Part shown: positions 22,917 through 35,990 of the stretch, piece after piece
How the letters are laid out: each line of letters opens with the position of its first letter
How positions within the stretch are numbered: position 1 is the stretch's first letter
Origin: Ciona savignyi
Lineage: Eukaryota > Chordata > Ascidiacea > Phlebobranchia > Cionidae
Direction: 5' to 3'
Assembly (NCBI GenBank): GCA_000149265.1
Contig: CH002485.1
Span: 218,467-282,466 of the forward strand
DNA: 64,000 nt
Program-made: the position numbers and the translations under genes
Notes under the pieces: model-generated
Database searches by the model: none
Told to the model about the DNA's origin: nothing
What the model saw: the letters and a program-made list of their open reading frames with translations, nothing else

Positions 22917-25900
22917 CTAATCCATTCTGCTCTGTTCACGACATATGCGTTCGTGGTTGCATTCTGTGGGTGAGCCCTCAATAAAGTCTTCGTAATGAGA
23001 TAAGAACTGTTGAAACGGGCAAAAATAATTCCCATCCCATTCCACATTGTCCCGACATGCCGGTGGCGTGACCAGTTTCTCGTTCCAATAAACCTCGATC
23101 GAATAGCCTTCCCTGCATCTGAGAATTAGATGTTTTTAAATCCTCTACATGACCATCAGTACAAAGCTGTACTTACTTGTAAAGCACAAACGCCAGGTTG
23201 CTACCGCTTGGCATGATTCGTGATGTTCTGTAACGGTGCATTTCGTCCGAGTTCCAGTCGGAAGCTCTTAGTGGGTCTCCTATCTATGTTTAATACAGAT
23301 TAATGGTTTTATACAGATTAATTAATAAATGAAGTTACTGGAATGTAGTCAAACACTTGAAATTATGGCAACAAAATGTGCCAACACTGGCTGATTCTGG
23401 CTTCATGTATTAAATCACTGGAATGAGATAAAACACAACCTAACCACGTTTCAATGCACACAATTTACAACCTGAACTAGTTTCACTCGACCCAGCAGGA
23501 TTGAGTCCACATGAGTTTTAATCTTTATGTTTATTTGTGATTTAAGGATGTGAAACACGTGTGGGCTAATGCTCTTATTAATGTCTACTTTGATCAACAC
23601 CCTTACGTAGCTAGGATTTTGGGATTCATCTTCAGACTTATATTCGGGCAATTGCAGACAATATATAGTTAAACTTCGGTTAAATAACCACCATGTTACT
23701 TTAATCGCTAATTATAATTTCAATATTTACATAGACAGCATGTTATAACGCATGTTCTAAAACATTTCTGAAAAACTTCTATTTATAAATTTTGAAGTTG
23801 TTTATATTATTACGTTCCAAAATTTTTTAAGGTTAATTTCTAATTGTTATACTTGACAAGTATGACAGCACCTGGAACAATCCTAAGTTTTTAAGTGTGG
23901 CAAGCACTGTAGTCACGTGACCAAACCGAAAAGTTCCCATGGGGTGATCCATGCCAGTTTGATTGGCCTCGACAGCCCGCATAAGTGTCCCAACGATGTC
24001 CTTCGCCATCGGACAGCTTTGTTTGTGGGAGATTTCGTTGTTGCTAGTGCGTAATGCGCTCTGTTTTAAATCTTCCGCGAATTCAAATTCTGTAATAATC
24101 ATAACACAAAAAAACTAATTAGTTTAGATTTCTTCATTTATACATTACACAGATAGACCTATATACCTTTAGTTATTATTGCATAATACCTATATTTTCT
24201 GTTCAGTTATAAAAAATAATAAAAAGAACTATCCGCGGATTCATTGTTGATAATGGTTTTTTGGGCAACGCGCAGAAACTAACGTTAAAGGCTGAAAAAA
24301 AGAACTCAATAACTGGACTCTACATAAGCAAGCGGGGGGCTTTTAAAAAAAACCTANNNNNNNNNNNNNNNNNNNNNNNNNNNNNNNNNNNNNNNNNNNN
24401 NNNNNNNNNNNNNNNNNNNNNNNNNNNNNNNNNNNNNNNNNNNNNNNNNNNNNNNNNNNNNNNNNNNNNNNNNNNNNNNNNNNNNNNNNNNNNNNNNNNN
24501 NNNNNNNNNNNNNNNNNNNNNNNNNNNNNNNNNNNNNNNNNNNNNNNNNNNNNNNNNNNNNNNNNNNNNNNNNNNNNNNNNNNNNNNNNNNNNNNNNNNN
24601 NNNNNNNNNNNNNNNNNNNNNNNNNNNNNNNNNNNNNNNNNNNNNNNNNNNNNNNNNNNNNNNNNNNNNNNNNNNNNNNNNNNNNNNNNNNNNNNNNNNN
24701 NNNNNNNNNNNNNNNNNNNNNNNNNNNNNNNNNNNNNNNNNNNNNNNNNNNNNNNNNNNNNNNNNNNNNNNNNNNNNNNNNNNNNNNNNNNNNNNNNNNN
24801 NNNNNNNNNNNNNNATGAGTTCTGTTAACTCAACGTCGGACATAAGATAATCTGACAATGATTCGTATTATAACCTCACTTCGTTATTCCATCGCCGGTG
24901 GGGGAGTTTGCTGTTCTTACTTACTAAAGTTTACGTATCCTATACAGAACCAAGGTACACAAATTTGTAACGCAAACTCTGTATTTTAAAAGAGACAGAA
25001 TTGTCGTTAGAAGCCATCTTATAAGGTCTATTCTACAGAAATAACCCCTTCCAAACCTAGTTGTCTGGAGCGGAAACGATTGTAGGACCGAAATCTTTGC
25101 TCCGAGCCGAACACCTCAAGACTGTACTGTGTGCACAACTTGTAAAACAAAATTAACCAATCCTCGCTGGATGAGACAACCTATCAGAAATGAAATGATT
25201 TAAGATTTGGTAGTGACGATTAGTATAGGATTCATGGTTATTCTCGTGAATGGGAAAACACAAACGTCGTTAAAACACAGACAATCATCAGATTATCTCG
25301 CGCCTATACCATACGGTTGCCGGAGCTATTGCAGTGTGTTGTAAATGAGTTACTTGTTCATTCTATTTGATAGAACCCATAATTCTACCGGATTCAGATA
25401 TTCTCTGCCTTGTGATGGGACATAACCGACTAGCTAGCGACCAGTTTCGATTCTACAACCCTTAGGTTGAAATGTGTCCCACTAAACCACCCGACTAAAT
25501 GATGGTCGGACGATTGGCTGTCATACCTCTAGGTTCGCTTCATTCGATCGGTTCCCAAGTATAGCATTGGCGAATACTTGCATGGACTTACGCGTTCGCT
25601 GGGTATCGGAACTACGGAACCTGTAAATGAAGCAAAAACATTAAGCAACTTGTTAAGTTGCTAACGTACACGCCTACATATGTATTATCTGTGATTAACT
25701 GTACAGAAAATAGCGTGGACACTAATGATAAATTGTCGCTGCCAGATGCGAGCTCACCAAACAGCTCCTGAACTATATAGCGATGTGTCCAAGCACAAAC
25801 GACATGTGTTTATTAAGTTTATATAAAGGCGTTACCAAGTGACATTGTAACGAACAATACACACGGCAAACGCTAAACCAACCAAACATTGGGTTTACTT

Positions 25901-27250
25901 AAATCAAAAACGTATGTTGTCTAGCTTTAATTGCAAGCAACTTTACATAGTTTGTCTCTTTTATGAATAAATGCAGACTCGGTAAAGTTTAAAACCTGTA
26001 TTTGGAAGGACTTGCACTGCCCGGGAAAAGTTCTGGAAGCATCTTTTTAAACCTTCGAGCGATTCCAAAAATTTCCTCATCCCCATACGACGTCTGATTT
26101 CTGTCCACATACTTGTCAGTCCATATTTGCCAATCCCTGATAGCCTGTCACGTGAATGTGGAGTTCAGACGTAATTTATGACCAATTAAATAATTTAATC
26201 CTGATTAATGTCACACTATGGATGGTTGATTTATTTCATTATGAACTTGTATTTTGGTTTGATTTAAAATGTCCCATTACCTGAATATCTTTGCTGCAAA
26301 GTGTGGCTTCACCCGTAGAGTTCAGAATTCGAGCTAATTTTTGAAGTTTCAAATTCTTGCCATTAATTCCTCGATGTGGATACCTCGCCCCGTGTCGGGC
26401 AACCAAGTAGATGTGAAGTGGCGTGCAACCTGATGTTATACTCCAGCTTTATTTCCATATTGATAACATGAACAAGTACTGGTTTGGCCGTTAGATTTAA
26501 GTATGGACAGAAAAATAGACAGAAAACGTATCGCAATTTACGTCTGGGAATACGCTTTAAAAAGTTCTAAGCAAACGAACCGAATTAACCTATCTCTATT
26601 TAAAACCGAAATGGGATTTTATAATGTTTTATATAAAAAAAATTGGTCCTTCCTATTTGAAAATGTTTAGCGAATCTGTATTCTTCCCATCATAAACTGT
26701 CCCCGACAAACGGTTCAATTTTTTAAGTGGGCCAATATGCAATGAGGATCATGAATACGATTACGAAGCACGACAACTGTCTATACATACCCGTGGCCGG
26801 GATCCTTTTGCTTATTGCGTGCGCTACTACGCGTTGCACGTAAATTACTCGCGAGTCGTTAATTTAAGCTTCGGAGCCTAACATGCCAGCAAAGCTCCGA
26901 AATCAGCCTAGATTATCAATAATACTCCTTTTACTTTTGAACGGTTTAAAAAGTAAATTTAAAGCAAAAAAGTACAAATTTAATAAAAGTCAGACTTTTT
27001 ATAGCTTGCCGATGTAATATAAACTAATCGATTTAAATCCAGTGAATTATTATTCAAAATAAGACGCACCTCTCATATGCGATCTTGATCTCGGAAGGGT
27101 TCCTCTCACATGGTCATAGAAAGTACGGACACCGAAATACGGATACGACTTTGCCCCTCGCTCTGGGTCGTCAGAACACAACTCATCTTGACTTTTCACA
27201 AGGTTTTTGTTAGACAGAACAAATACAGTAACCAGCAGCGCTAAGCGCAT
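22917..27250 (-). CDS. MINPP1-like: MINPP1-like histidine acid phosphatase
   Basis: Visible exons on the minus strand: 27250-27070, 26429-26281, 26144-25996, 25620-25527, (gap 24357-24814), 24089-23872, 23283-23177, 23118-22917. The N-terminus is a signal peptide (MRLALLVTVFVL). Exon 1 has SYPYFGVRTFYDH, like the SPYFGTKTRYE start of MINPP1. Exon 2 carries the catalytic VARHGARYPH (RHGxRxP, about residues 72-78). Exon 4 has FRSSDTQRT, as in clade-2 histidine phosphatases. The exon at 24089 has FRFGHVTTVLATL, aligned with the HAE region of MINPP1. The last exons give the cysteine-containing C-terminal region (YKCREGYSIEVYWN). About 366 codons are visible and about 90 more are expected in the gap. 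Known MINPP enzymes hydrolyse InsP6 and other inositol polyphosphates in the ER/secretory lumen. The proton-donor motif is altered here. Confidence 0.88.
24357..24814. other. Assembly gap (458 N)
   Basis: A run of undetermined bases inside the MINPP1-like gene. The exon or exons that should lie between 25527 and 24089 are at least partly lost here. Minus-strand sequence abutting the right edge (TTAACAGAACTCAT) may be the start of one. Confidence 0.99.
25222..25510 (-). repeat. tRNA-derived SINE copy
   Basis: In a MINPP1-like intron. In reverse orientation: the tail region (TAGGATTCATGGTTATTCTC), GAGCTATTGCAGTGTGTTGT, a degenerate core and head (CAACCCTTAGGTTGAAATG, CACTAAACCACCCGACTAA). Older than the 44.8-kb copy. 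Confidence 0.75.
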
Positions 27251-28284
27251 TCTACGTTTTTCCAGAAACGTTTTCGTTCTAATGCAAGCCGCAATGGTCA
27301 ACGAATATTTATCGTTTAATTTAAGAAAGCGGGGAATTTAAAGAAAACTGGAAAAAAGAAATGAAACGATTACTTCCTATTAGGTTGTTGGAGTGTATCG
27401 GCGTTTGTTATTTATGATCGGGTGAAATGCCGGCATATTAAATGACGGTTAAAAACAACTTTTGAGAGTTAAGAATATCTTTTTTACATAAACCTATAAG
27501 TAAATGATTTGATATATTGTAGTCGCGGCCATTTAATCTAATGTATCTATGAAAAATGTAAAGAATGGTCATAAACCCTCACCTACGCACTGAAATTAAT
27601 CAAACCGATGATACATAGTACTTTAAAACCAGATCCCTGACATGTGTTTTATAGATTAAGGTTGTAGTTAAAATAACATAAGCAAGAATAAAATGTTCCT
27701 GAATCTCAATCATATAGCGACATAAATTAAAGAAATATGATAATTTAACATTTGAATATGTGTGCGTTATATCACGCAATTTATGAAGCTAATTACCCGA
27801 TGTCGTATGATTATGGTCGTCATGTCGTCATATTGCTATAGAAATAGCATACGTGATCAGTAAACGGCGCCATTGAGTCGGAAAATTGCGAATTCGATAA
27901 TTGTGAATCGCGTAGATCGAATCGGCAATTATAAGAGGTGGATCGCAAGGGTATTATTATATCGCCACTTTCTAGTGCTTCTAATTATTAGAAAAATTGA
28001 CAAGATATTCCCAGGTCAAGTGAGGTGCTTTCGGTCGATGGCTCGTCGAAAATAAGCTATTGAACGTGTTTTCCTAGTAACAACAACGCTTTGAATTGAT
28101 GCCAGTGCACAGCGACAGAGTAGAGAGCAAATATTTTAATCTTCAATCCAAAACTACGAAAATATGAAGTTACTAAGGTATATGATGAATAGTTACAGTA
28201 AATAAATGGTTTTATATAAAATTCAGTTTCTTTAGTTGCAGAAAACAAACGCTTTTTTAATTTGTTGCGCTCGCTTAATTGCAG
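27251..28284. other. Head-to-head spacer between two genes
   Basis: Lies between the start of the MINPP1-like gene (minus) and the first visible exon of the Cys-loop receptor (plus), so promoters for both are expected here. No TATA box or CpG-rich core is obvious. A 60-codon plus-strand frame at 27873-28055 is basic and unrecognised. The receptor's start codon, in an upstream exon, may be in this interval. Confidence 0.35.
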
Positions 28285-31200
28285 GTTCGTTTATCTTGTT
28301 TGTCTGTTTTTCGTCACCAATGACATTATGACAACACAAGGGACAGAGTATCAAAGGCACGGAAATCTTGTGCAACCGCATGACGATCATGGTAAGTGAA
28401 TTACTGTGATAAGGATACCACTGAACAGCCGTGCGACAATTCTAGACGAAGAAGTAGATGAAGACGGAAGTGATGTCCATGGTACGGAAGTGACGCGACA
28501 ATTGGAAAATATGTTTCGTGTCCATTCCTATGAGCTTAGCATCAAACCCTGGAATCAAGGTATGTGCTTTACCCAAAAAATGTAGGGATTTCACAACTCT
28601 AATCGAGGTGATCAAAGTTCATAATGGATGCTGTGAAACAAGTCACAATTGCCTGTTAAATTATACATCTCCAATCTTGCCCAAGCAACCGATTTAAAGT
28701 CACAACCGCTAATCGGGTTTAAAAATCGAAACAAAGCGAAATTTCGTAAGCATTGATTACACCCGCCTCTTTGATCAGTGGAAATGGCTGCAATGTTGTG
28801 ACGTCACAAACAATAGGTGATGATATCTTAATCACGCTGGATAATCATTTGGAAAGCTGTAATACGAGGTTGTTTAAAGTTCATTTTGCGTACAGGTTTA
28901 CCAACTAGCGTGGATGTTTCCTTGATGATAGAAAGTATTACCGACATATCAGAGAAAAATATGGTGAGTCATTTAAAAGCCAACACGACAGTACGTCGTA
29001 TACACCCTATGCACTATAGTTAACCGGAATGACTTATTGATCTTAATAATAAGGATAGATGTTGTAGTTATAGGGTTACACTTCGGGTTAGGAATTATGC
29101 ACTGGTGGATTATGTGGGGGTTAAACCATCGTCCAAAACATGGAAAGTGATTCAATCTTGTTTAGACCACAAACTACTTTTAGAACACAAAGTACTTCAG
29201 AGGTTATAGAATTACGACGTATCGAATATTCCACATATCTAATATTCTGGTTTCGCAATAGAACCACTTTTTTGTCCAATGTTTTATCATAGCGAGACTT
29301 GGAGCTTCACCGATAAATTTTTTTATTTGTTTTTATCTCATTTTATGTGTGATGACAGCTTGGTCTCACTACCTTCTTCGATAATAACACATTATACCGT
29401 TCACTTTTTATTTCTCAATGAACACGTTTGCCAAAAAAGTTATAGCTTGAATTAAATTGTTTGCAAAATATATTCGTCATCATAACCAACGGGCGTTTTA
29501 TGCTTTTACTAGATGAAAAGTAGTTTAGTTAGTTATGTAAACGCAAATAAAATGCAAATCTGTACCTTTATGTCTCGACATAAATAACGCCATATTTAAC
29601 AGAAACGTTTATTTTAGGATCTCACTTTTACGCTATGTATCCACGAATCTTGGAGGGACGAGAGGCTTCGCTTTGACGTTCCATCTACCCCACATAGTTC
29701 GTCAACAAGCATCGTACTTCCAAGTCGACTTGTCAAAAAGATCTGGGTGCCTGGTAAGGATTGCCTTGATGTGTATAATTGCTGGAGCATATGTGGCTAA
29801 AAAGTTAAACAGTGGACCACCGCTGTGAAGGTTATGAGATCAAACCAGATCGTTAGCACTACTAAGCGACAGTGGTTTAAACTAGTAAATATTGTAAATA
29901 GTATCACTACTTTGTCAAATACCACAAGCACACTACAATAGCTCCTTTGGCAAGTTTGCCGTGGGCATGGGTTGTATGGTGGTTAAAGTGATCAATTCGG
30001 CAACAAACTGATTTAGCCCACGGATTATTCGGCCATAACCGTGCATCAATCCTCTAATCGGCATTTAAGTCCATGTGATAAGAGTAATTAGACACATTGC
30101 TTTAATCCAGTGAAGTGGAAGTAAATAAACTTATATTTAACATAATAAAACATACAGATAATAGTCAGTAAAAAAATTCTCTTAAATCATGCATAATGCT
30201 GCAGAATGTAACATTTATTTCGCATTAGATATATACATAGTGGGATCGAAGAGCTCATTCATACATACGACCACAGTCGACAATATTGTGCTTCGGCTGT
30301 TTAATGATGGAAGAATAATATACAATGTAAAGTGAGTATTGGTGTACTTCGCAGTTTTTTGTTTGAGTTAATTAGGAAACGTCATAAAAACAACAACATA
30401 CTTGAACATTTTATAAGATTTCTATGGTATATTACTGGCCGATCACTGGCGTTAAAATTACAATATTAATCTAATTATTGTTATGATGATTTCACTTTTC
30501 CATTCGGATAACATGTAGGTATTCATTGGGTTAAGACAATGTTTCAGAAGCTTGACGCACTTTCCAAACTGTCATTTTACCGCGTTTATAGCTTTTTCTA
30601 TTTTTGAAATGGTTATGTTCAAGCACTAAATAACGTAATTTTTAAAGATGAAAAATAAACATGACAATGAACAAATAAATCTCCGCTTTTTATGTTTCTC
30701 TTCTTTTCGTCCATGCATCGATATTTGGTGCATTTTTTTGTTTTAATCGTTTGTTATTAAGCAACGAAATAATATGTGTTTTTATATTGGTATTTTAGCT
30801 GTCCCAGGAGCAATATCAACAAGTTTACTAATCAGTTTTAATTCCCAACCTGTCTTGTTTGATCCAATTAAATTTATTCAGGGTAGCAATTGCTTAATTG
30901 ATTGATTTTGTAAAATTCTCATGGGTGAATTTTATCTCTTAAAAGTAGCGATATCGTAAAGTTTATAGTTTTATTCTTCAAGCAGATGACTATTGCGGCG
31001 GTGTGTTTTCTATATACGTCAGTTGCCTTAATTTTGTACGCCAATATTAAAAAAACAGAGCTTCATATGTATATTAGAAACAATGTTTAAAGCTTAATTT
31101 TTTTTATAATTGACATAACATAATTTAGACCTAATTGTACTATGCATGACATACTTAAACGTCGTTTGCCAGGCTCACAACGACGGTGGCGTGCCAAATG

Positions 31201-34200
31201 GATTTGTACAATTTCCCCCTCGACACGGAAAACTGTACCCTTACTTTACAAAGTCGTAAGTACATTTCAAAGTCGCTTGGCTGTGTCAATTGATCTGTGT
31301 CATAAAACGCAATCGACATTCGTCATCGTAAAGTCGACAGGACAATAAATCGATAAACTGCCATATTGTGCGCTCTAAAATTCTTGTAATCAGCTTTGTG
31401 ATTTTGTCGGATATATATTGCACAAACACAAACTTGCTGGTACCGACAAATCTCACGATGCAAATAACCGTAATGCACCCGCAGTTGGCTACAATTCGGA
31501 TGAATTGGTCCTGGAATGGTCGCACAGCAACCACATGGGGTCGCTGTTTCTCAACTCGAAGTTGGTCAAAAACATGCCAAAATTTCGTCTGGTCAGTCAC
31601 CAGTTCCACAAGATGAACATCTCAATCAACGAGCGCGCAAATTTTGGAGGTGACCAATTTATGACATCGTTCGAAATTAAAGGCTTAATTGCCGTGCGAG
31701 CGGTGTACAGGACCAAACCGGAGTCTTGAACAGATGGATTCACAATTCAATCGACCGTGCGTGGATTAACCCTCCAATACTCGGACGCGCTCACGATACG
31801 TAACTTTTCGGACGTTGCCTTGATCAAATCGATCAATCAAGACTAAACAAACTTTCGTGTTATAAAGCCAGTCATACATGTATATGCGTTCCAACGCAAA
31901 AAAAACTCACTAAACTTAACTGTTAACGAATATAATTTCAGGTACAAGTATTTCTCAACTTCAGTTAAACTTTATCTTCAAGCGGTATCTTCTCTCCGTG
32001 TTTTTCCAGTCCTATTTTTTAGCCATGTCGATGGTTGTGTTGGCAGGTTTGGGTATGTGGATAGACCCTAAGTCGGTGCCGGCAAGAGTGGCTATAAGTG
32101 AGTTGCTGATTGGTTTTGTGGTTTGATTCGGTGACGGTTTATGCGGATAGTTGCGTATGTGCATTAAATAGACTTGCACTGATCAAATGGTCAAAATCTG
32201 TTTCGTTGGTCGAGCTCTTTTAGCGTAACTTTTTGTCTTGGTTCTATACAAATTCGATTTTAAACAAAATGATTAGGTTTTATTGTCCGATAGTGCCATT
32301 TCCAAGAAAACATGAATAAACAACTGGTGGGTTTAGAACACTGTGACTCAGCCTCTTATGAGTCCACCTGAAGGATTACCCTTTAAACCAATCAGACAGA
32401 AATATAATACTCATACTCTTTACAGGTGTAACTTCAGTTCTAACGTTGTCGACGATTATTACAGGCTTAAAGACGTCTTTGCCAAAGGTGGGTACTTAAA
32501 TTTGATTATACGATAGTATATTTATGTTTTATTTCCGTAAATGGAAAAACTCGGGGGAGTAATCACACGGGCAACCGTAAAATTACCTCACGCCCACCAT
32601 TGGGTTACCGAAGCTATTGCAGTATGTTGTGTTTGATTAAGACGTTCCTTTATGTTGGTACTACCCATTATTCGTCAAAAAGCAGTGTTTAAACAGAGAA
32701 GCACATTTATGGGCGTTTTGTTTAATTTTACCTGCGCTTATCATTAATATATGATCGAATTCTACATAGGAAATAAATACTGCGGAACTGGTAAAACTCG
32801 TTGACCTTACCCTTTACCAATCGACTAGAATAAGTACTACCTATTATTCCACTAAGTTCAAGTGCCTTGCCCAAGGACACGACCAACTAGTTAGTTAGCG
32901 ACCAGTTTCAAACCTGCAATCCTCCGGTTGAAAGGCGACCCAAGCCACCTGGTTTTTTAGCCGGACAGTTAATTACGGTCGAAAATTTGCCGATCAGAAG
33001 AACCCTGATTGTCTAACAGTTATTATGACCAGGAATTGTAAACTAGCTGCACCCACACCTACATCTTTGGTGTTTTAAATTTCTTGCCAAACAGCCCTGC
33101 TTCTTGCCCAAACTTTAAGGACCCAGGAGGCAAGAACCAATTCTCAGATGCATTTGTGTGAATAATTTGTTGATTTGCATTATAGGTCTCATATTTGACG
33201 GCGATGGACGTTTATCTGTGGATTTGTTTTCTTTTCGTCTTTTCTACAGTTCTCGAATTTTGTGTCTTCAACTATATTATGACGCAACAAAGAAAAAAGA
33301 TAAAAAACAGAAAGGTAGGTTTTGGGTGGAACAAAATTAATTAGTTTAACCTGTAACAACAGTATACAAGCGAACCACTCTACTCGTCAAATTAAATTTC
33401 GTAAAAATGGTATCCCCAAATTGTTTTAAAATATCTGAAAAACGATGGGATATTCATGTTTATCTCAGGGAACACGAGAAGGGGGGCGGGGTTAGTGTCA
33501 TTTCACATGGTCAATTATCAGACAATCTCATGATTCGAATATTTCTACTAATTTATTTTAACTCATTATTCAGTTTAGTTTATCCCATTAAAGGCTATGG
33601 CTTATACTCCAATTTAATGGTGCTGCAATTAAACAGGTAAATTGGGTATAGTTAACAAGTATTGTATTGTTACAGGATGATTCGTCGATTACTTCCACGC
33701 TGGAGCGAAAAACAAGCTACAAGAACAAAAGGTATGTTTTGCGTAACCCTGGTACCGTAAGTGTAAAATCAAAACCGCGCTTTGTATTCGCTAGGTGGCG
33801 CAGGACGCACAAACATATCCACATCAGGTCGGCGCAACCTACAGTTGTCACGTCATTACGGGAATTTGAAAGCGAAGAGAACAATAATGAGGACAATGTA
33901 CGAACGAGTTTAGTACAAAGTTTGTGACAACAAATGTTAACTTTTTTAGTATTTCTGATTTAACGTTTGTCGTGCTCTCAAAAGCAAGAACAAATGTGAA
34001 TCCGGTTTGTTTATTTGTTTTAACACTTTTTAGACGACATCCAAAGCGAAGAAGCTCCTGCGCTTCCAGTGCAGAATATTAAGAAGCTCAGACAAAATTG
34101 ACGTCATTTTCAGGACTGGATACTTCTTTTCTTTTATAACTTTCAACGTCATCTATTGGAATTATTACATCACCATGACCCATTTAAATGATGACGGATA

Positions 34201-34201
34201 A
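28285..34201 (+). CDS. Anionic Cys-loop receptor (GABA-A/glycine type)
   Basis: Exons: 28285-28391, about 28434-28559, 28896-28963, 29618-29753, 30229-30331, 31173-31255, 31485-31649, 31942-32097, 32426-32487, 33186-33314, 33676-33731, 33795-33897, 34034-34201. All join in phase except the first two, where the border is unresolved. The first exon enters with a signal-like FVYLVCLFFV, so the ATG is upstream. The extracellular domain has DLTFTLCIHESWRDERL, LVKKIWVP, SFIHTTTVDN and a Cys loop with 13 residues between cysteines (CQMDLYNFPLDTENC). Then come M1, M2 (PARVAISVTSVLTLSTII, where PAR marks anion selectivity), M3 (YLTAMDVYLWICFLFVF), an M3-M4 loop rich in basic and acidic residues, and M4 (FFSFITFNVIYWNYYI). 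Closest by eye to GABA-A rho subunits. It should form chloride-permeable pentamers. Ligand loops B and C lack the usual aromatic residues. Confidence 0.92.
29770..29970 (+). repeat. Degenerate SINE-like fragment
   Basis: In a receptor intron. CACACTACAATAGCTCC and GCCGTGGGCATGG match the middle of the SINE. The rest is too diverged to align by eye. Confidence 0.4.
32515..32965 (-). repeat. SINE copy interrupted by another repeat
   Basis: In a receptor intron, reversed. The tail half (TTTCCGTAAATGGAAAAACT, GAAGCTATTGCAGTATGTTG) ends at about 32672. The core and head resume at about 32839 (CAAGTGCCTTGCCCAAGGAC, GCAATCCTCCGGTTGAAAGG). The 166 bp in between are foreign to the SINE and are described separately. 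Confidence 0.8.
32673..32838. mobile_element. 166-bp repeat inserted in a SINE, copy 1
   Basis: This stretch splits the SINE and is flanked by ACCCATTATTC on the left and ACCTATTATTC on the right, an 11-bp target-site duplication with one mismatch. If the shared GTACT is counted it is up to 16 bp. Nearly the same sequence occurs at 34998-35164. It contains no open frame of note and no obvious tRNA-like promoter; the class is unknown. Confidence 0.7.
33440..33530 (-). repeat. SINE tail fragment
   Basis: GGGATATTCATGTTTATCTC and TGGTCAATTATCAGACAATC match the tail-proximal part of the SINE in reverse. It lies in a receptor intron. Confidence 0.6.
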
Positions 34202-34997
34202 CGTAATCAAATTTTCGTTTTGTATGCACCTATGCAGTAATGTTACTTGTTGTAGAGCGATTACCCAGGTACCGCAGTCTGTTCGGCAACGTTACAGGGT
34301 AATGCCAGCCACAAATCACCACATGCCATTTGATAGTTCGTTTTACCGCATCCACTGACGTGTTACATGAAAATCTGTTCAATCTATCCTGGGGTACTAG
34401 TTGCGAAACATGGGTCGGCCGGAAACGTCTAAAATGGAATGGTAAATTCAAGTTCTAGACACGTGATGCATGTTTTTAGAAGCGAAACATTTTGATCTTT
34501 AATATACAGCCAACTCTAAATGTAGAAAAAGAGTCAATGAAGACGCCAAAACAAGGGAAGTTCCAGAACTTAATATCAAACTTTTACTCTTGGTAATTGA
34601 GTACAGAGCTGAAATATCTGTTTGTATTGGTTTAAATGCATATTTAATAAAATACTTGGCAAATATTTTACAGCACAAAACTTATCGCTTCTTAACAATA
34701 AATCAAACACTTGGTACTTAATGTGACGCAACAATACCCTTTCACATTTTAACTGCCAAGCTTGTAAAATGAAAATAGTTTATTGCACATCGTATTTAAA
34801 AGATTTATTTACACAATTAGTCATATTATTTAATTGAGTAAGGTTCTTTCTTTCTAAAATTGTTTTTCGTTTAAAAATTTATGAATATTAGTTCCTGTAG
34901 ATAACTGAAAAAATCGTATTCCACGACTGTGCGAGGTAAAGCGATGTCACGTGAGCGGAACGTCATGACTAATAGGGCATTAAACAAAGAACTGGAG

Positions 34998-35164
34998 CGT
35001 CAAAGAGCAGTGTTTAAACAAAGAAGAACATTTATGGGCGTTTTGTTTAATTTTACCTGCGCTTATCATTAATATATGATCGAATTCTACATAGGAAAAT
35101 AAATACTGCGGAACTGGTAAAACTTGTTGACCTTACCCTTTAACAATCAACTAGAATAAGTACT
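34998..35164. mobile_element. 166-bp repeat, copy 2
   Basis: Matches 32673-32838 over its whole length with few differences (both contain TTATGGGCGTTTTGTTTAAT and CATTAATATATGATCGAATT). No clear target-site duplication is seen at this copy. It lies in the spacer 34202-35990 between the receptor and IP6K genes, where I see no gene. Confidence 0.75.
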
Positions 35165-35990
35165 CAAGGTAAAACATTTTTTTTCTGGCGCAAAGAAAAT
35201 GCGTTCATGGTGTCAAACCCCATTAACTTCCAAATTACAAGTCGCTAATTGCACAATAGCACACCGACTGTCACAACTTACGAATCAAAATAATTAAACA
35301 GTTTCAACAAAACTAGGCTTGCAGGTGTATAACACAATATTTCGGTCACATACTCATGGTATTACCATCGCTTGCATGATATTTGATTGTATATTATTTT
35401 GTTTTATTCAAACAAGGTGTATATTTTATATGAATTGGATTATTTTAAATAAACTTACAAAAGGGTAAAACTGATCAATCGATCGATAAATGGAAGAAGT
35501 TTCGACTGCTTTGCATTTATAGGCGACGACAGCTATAATCGGTTCATTATGACGTAGTAGAGGTCTATGTTATAAAAGGATCTTCATTCAGTGATGCAGA
35601 AGTACAATGGGTTCTCAGCGGTTTTTAAAATCATTTGTTACAAAGACGTTCTAGAATAACCGAACAATGGACATTGAATTTAATTAAGTTGCGGTAGTCG
35701 TATCGATCCAGGGAGAGATTTGTGAAATCGATTATATAGGCAAAGTATGAAAGTGTTTAAGGCATGCGTAACAATGAATTATTCAGCTCATAACAAACTC
35801 GAGGTGATATGCTGTGACGTCACATTCGTATTTGTATTTGGGCCGTAGCGTATTCAGTCGAGCGTAACGATCGTTGCCAGACGCCCATTTGTAGTTAGAT
35901 GTCGAGATATCTTGTGCGGTATTTCACAAGCCGAATCACTGACCATTAAATAGGGAGTTTAATGTGGAGTGTTGAATAGGATTTAGCTAA

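Noticed and set aside
24261-24858. Long frames across the N run
   Set aside because: They consist of undetermined bases and are artefacts of translating N.
31286-31616. Minus- and plus-strand frames overlapping the receptor exon at 31485-31649
   Set aside because: Shadows or extensions into flanking introns. The frame with LVLEWSHSN that splices in phase is the real exon.
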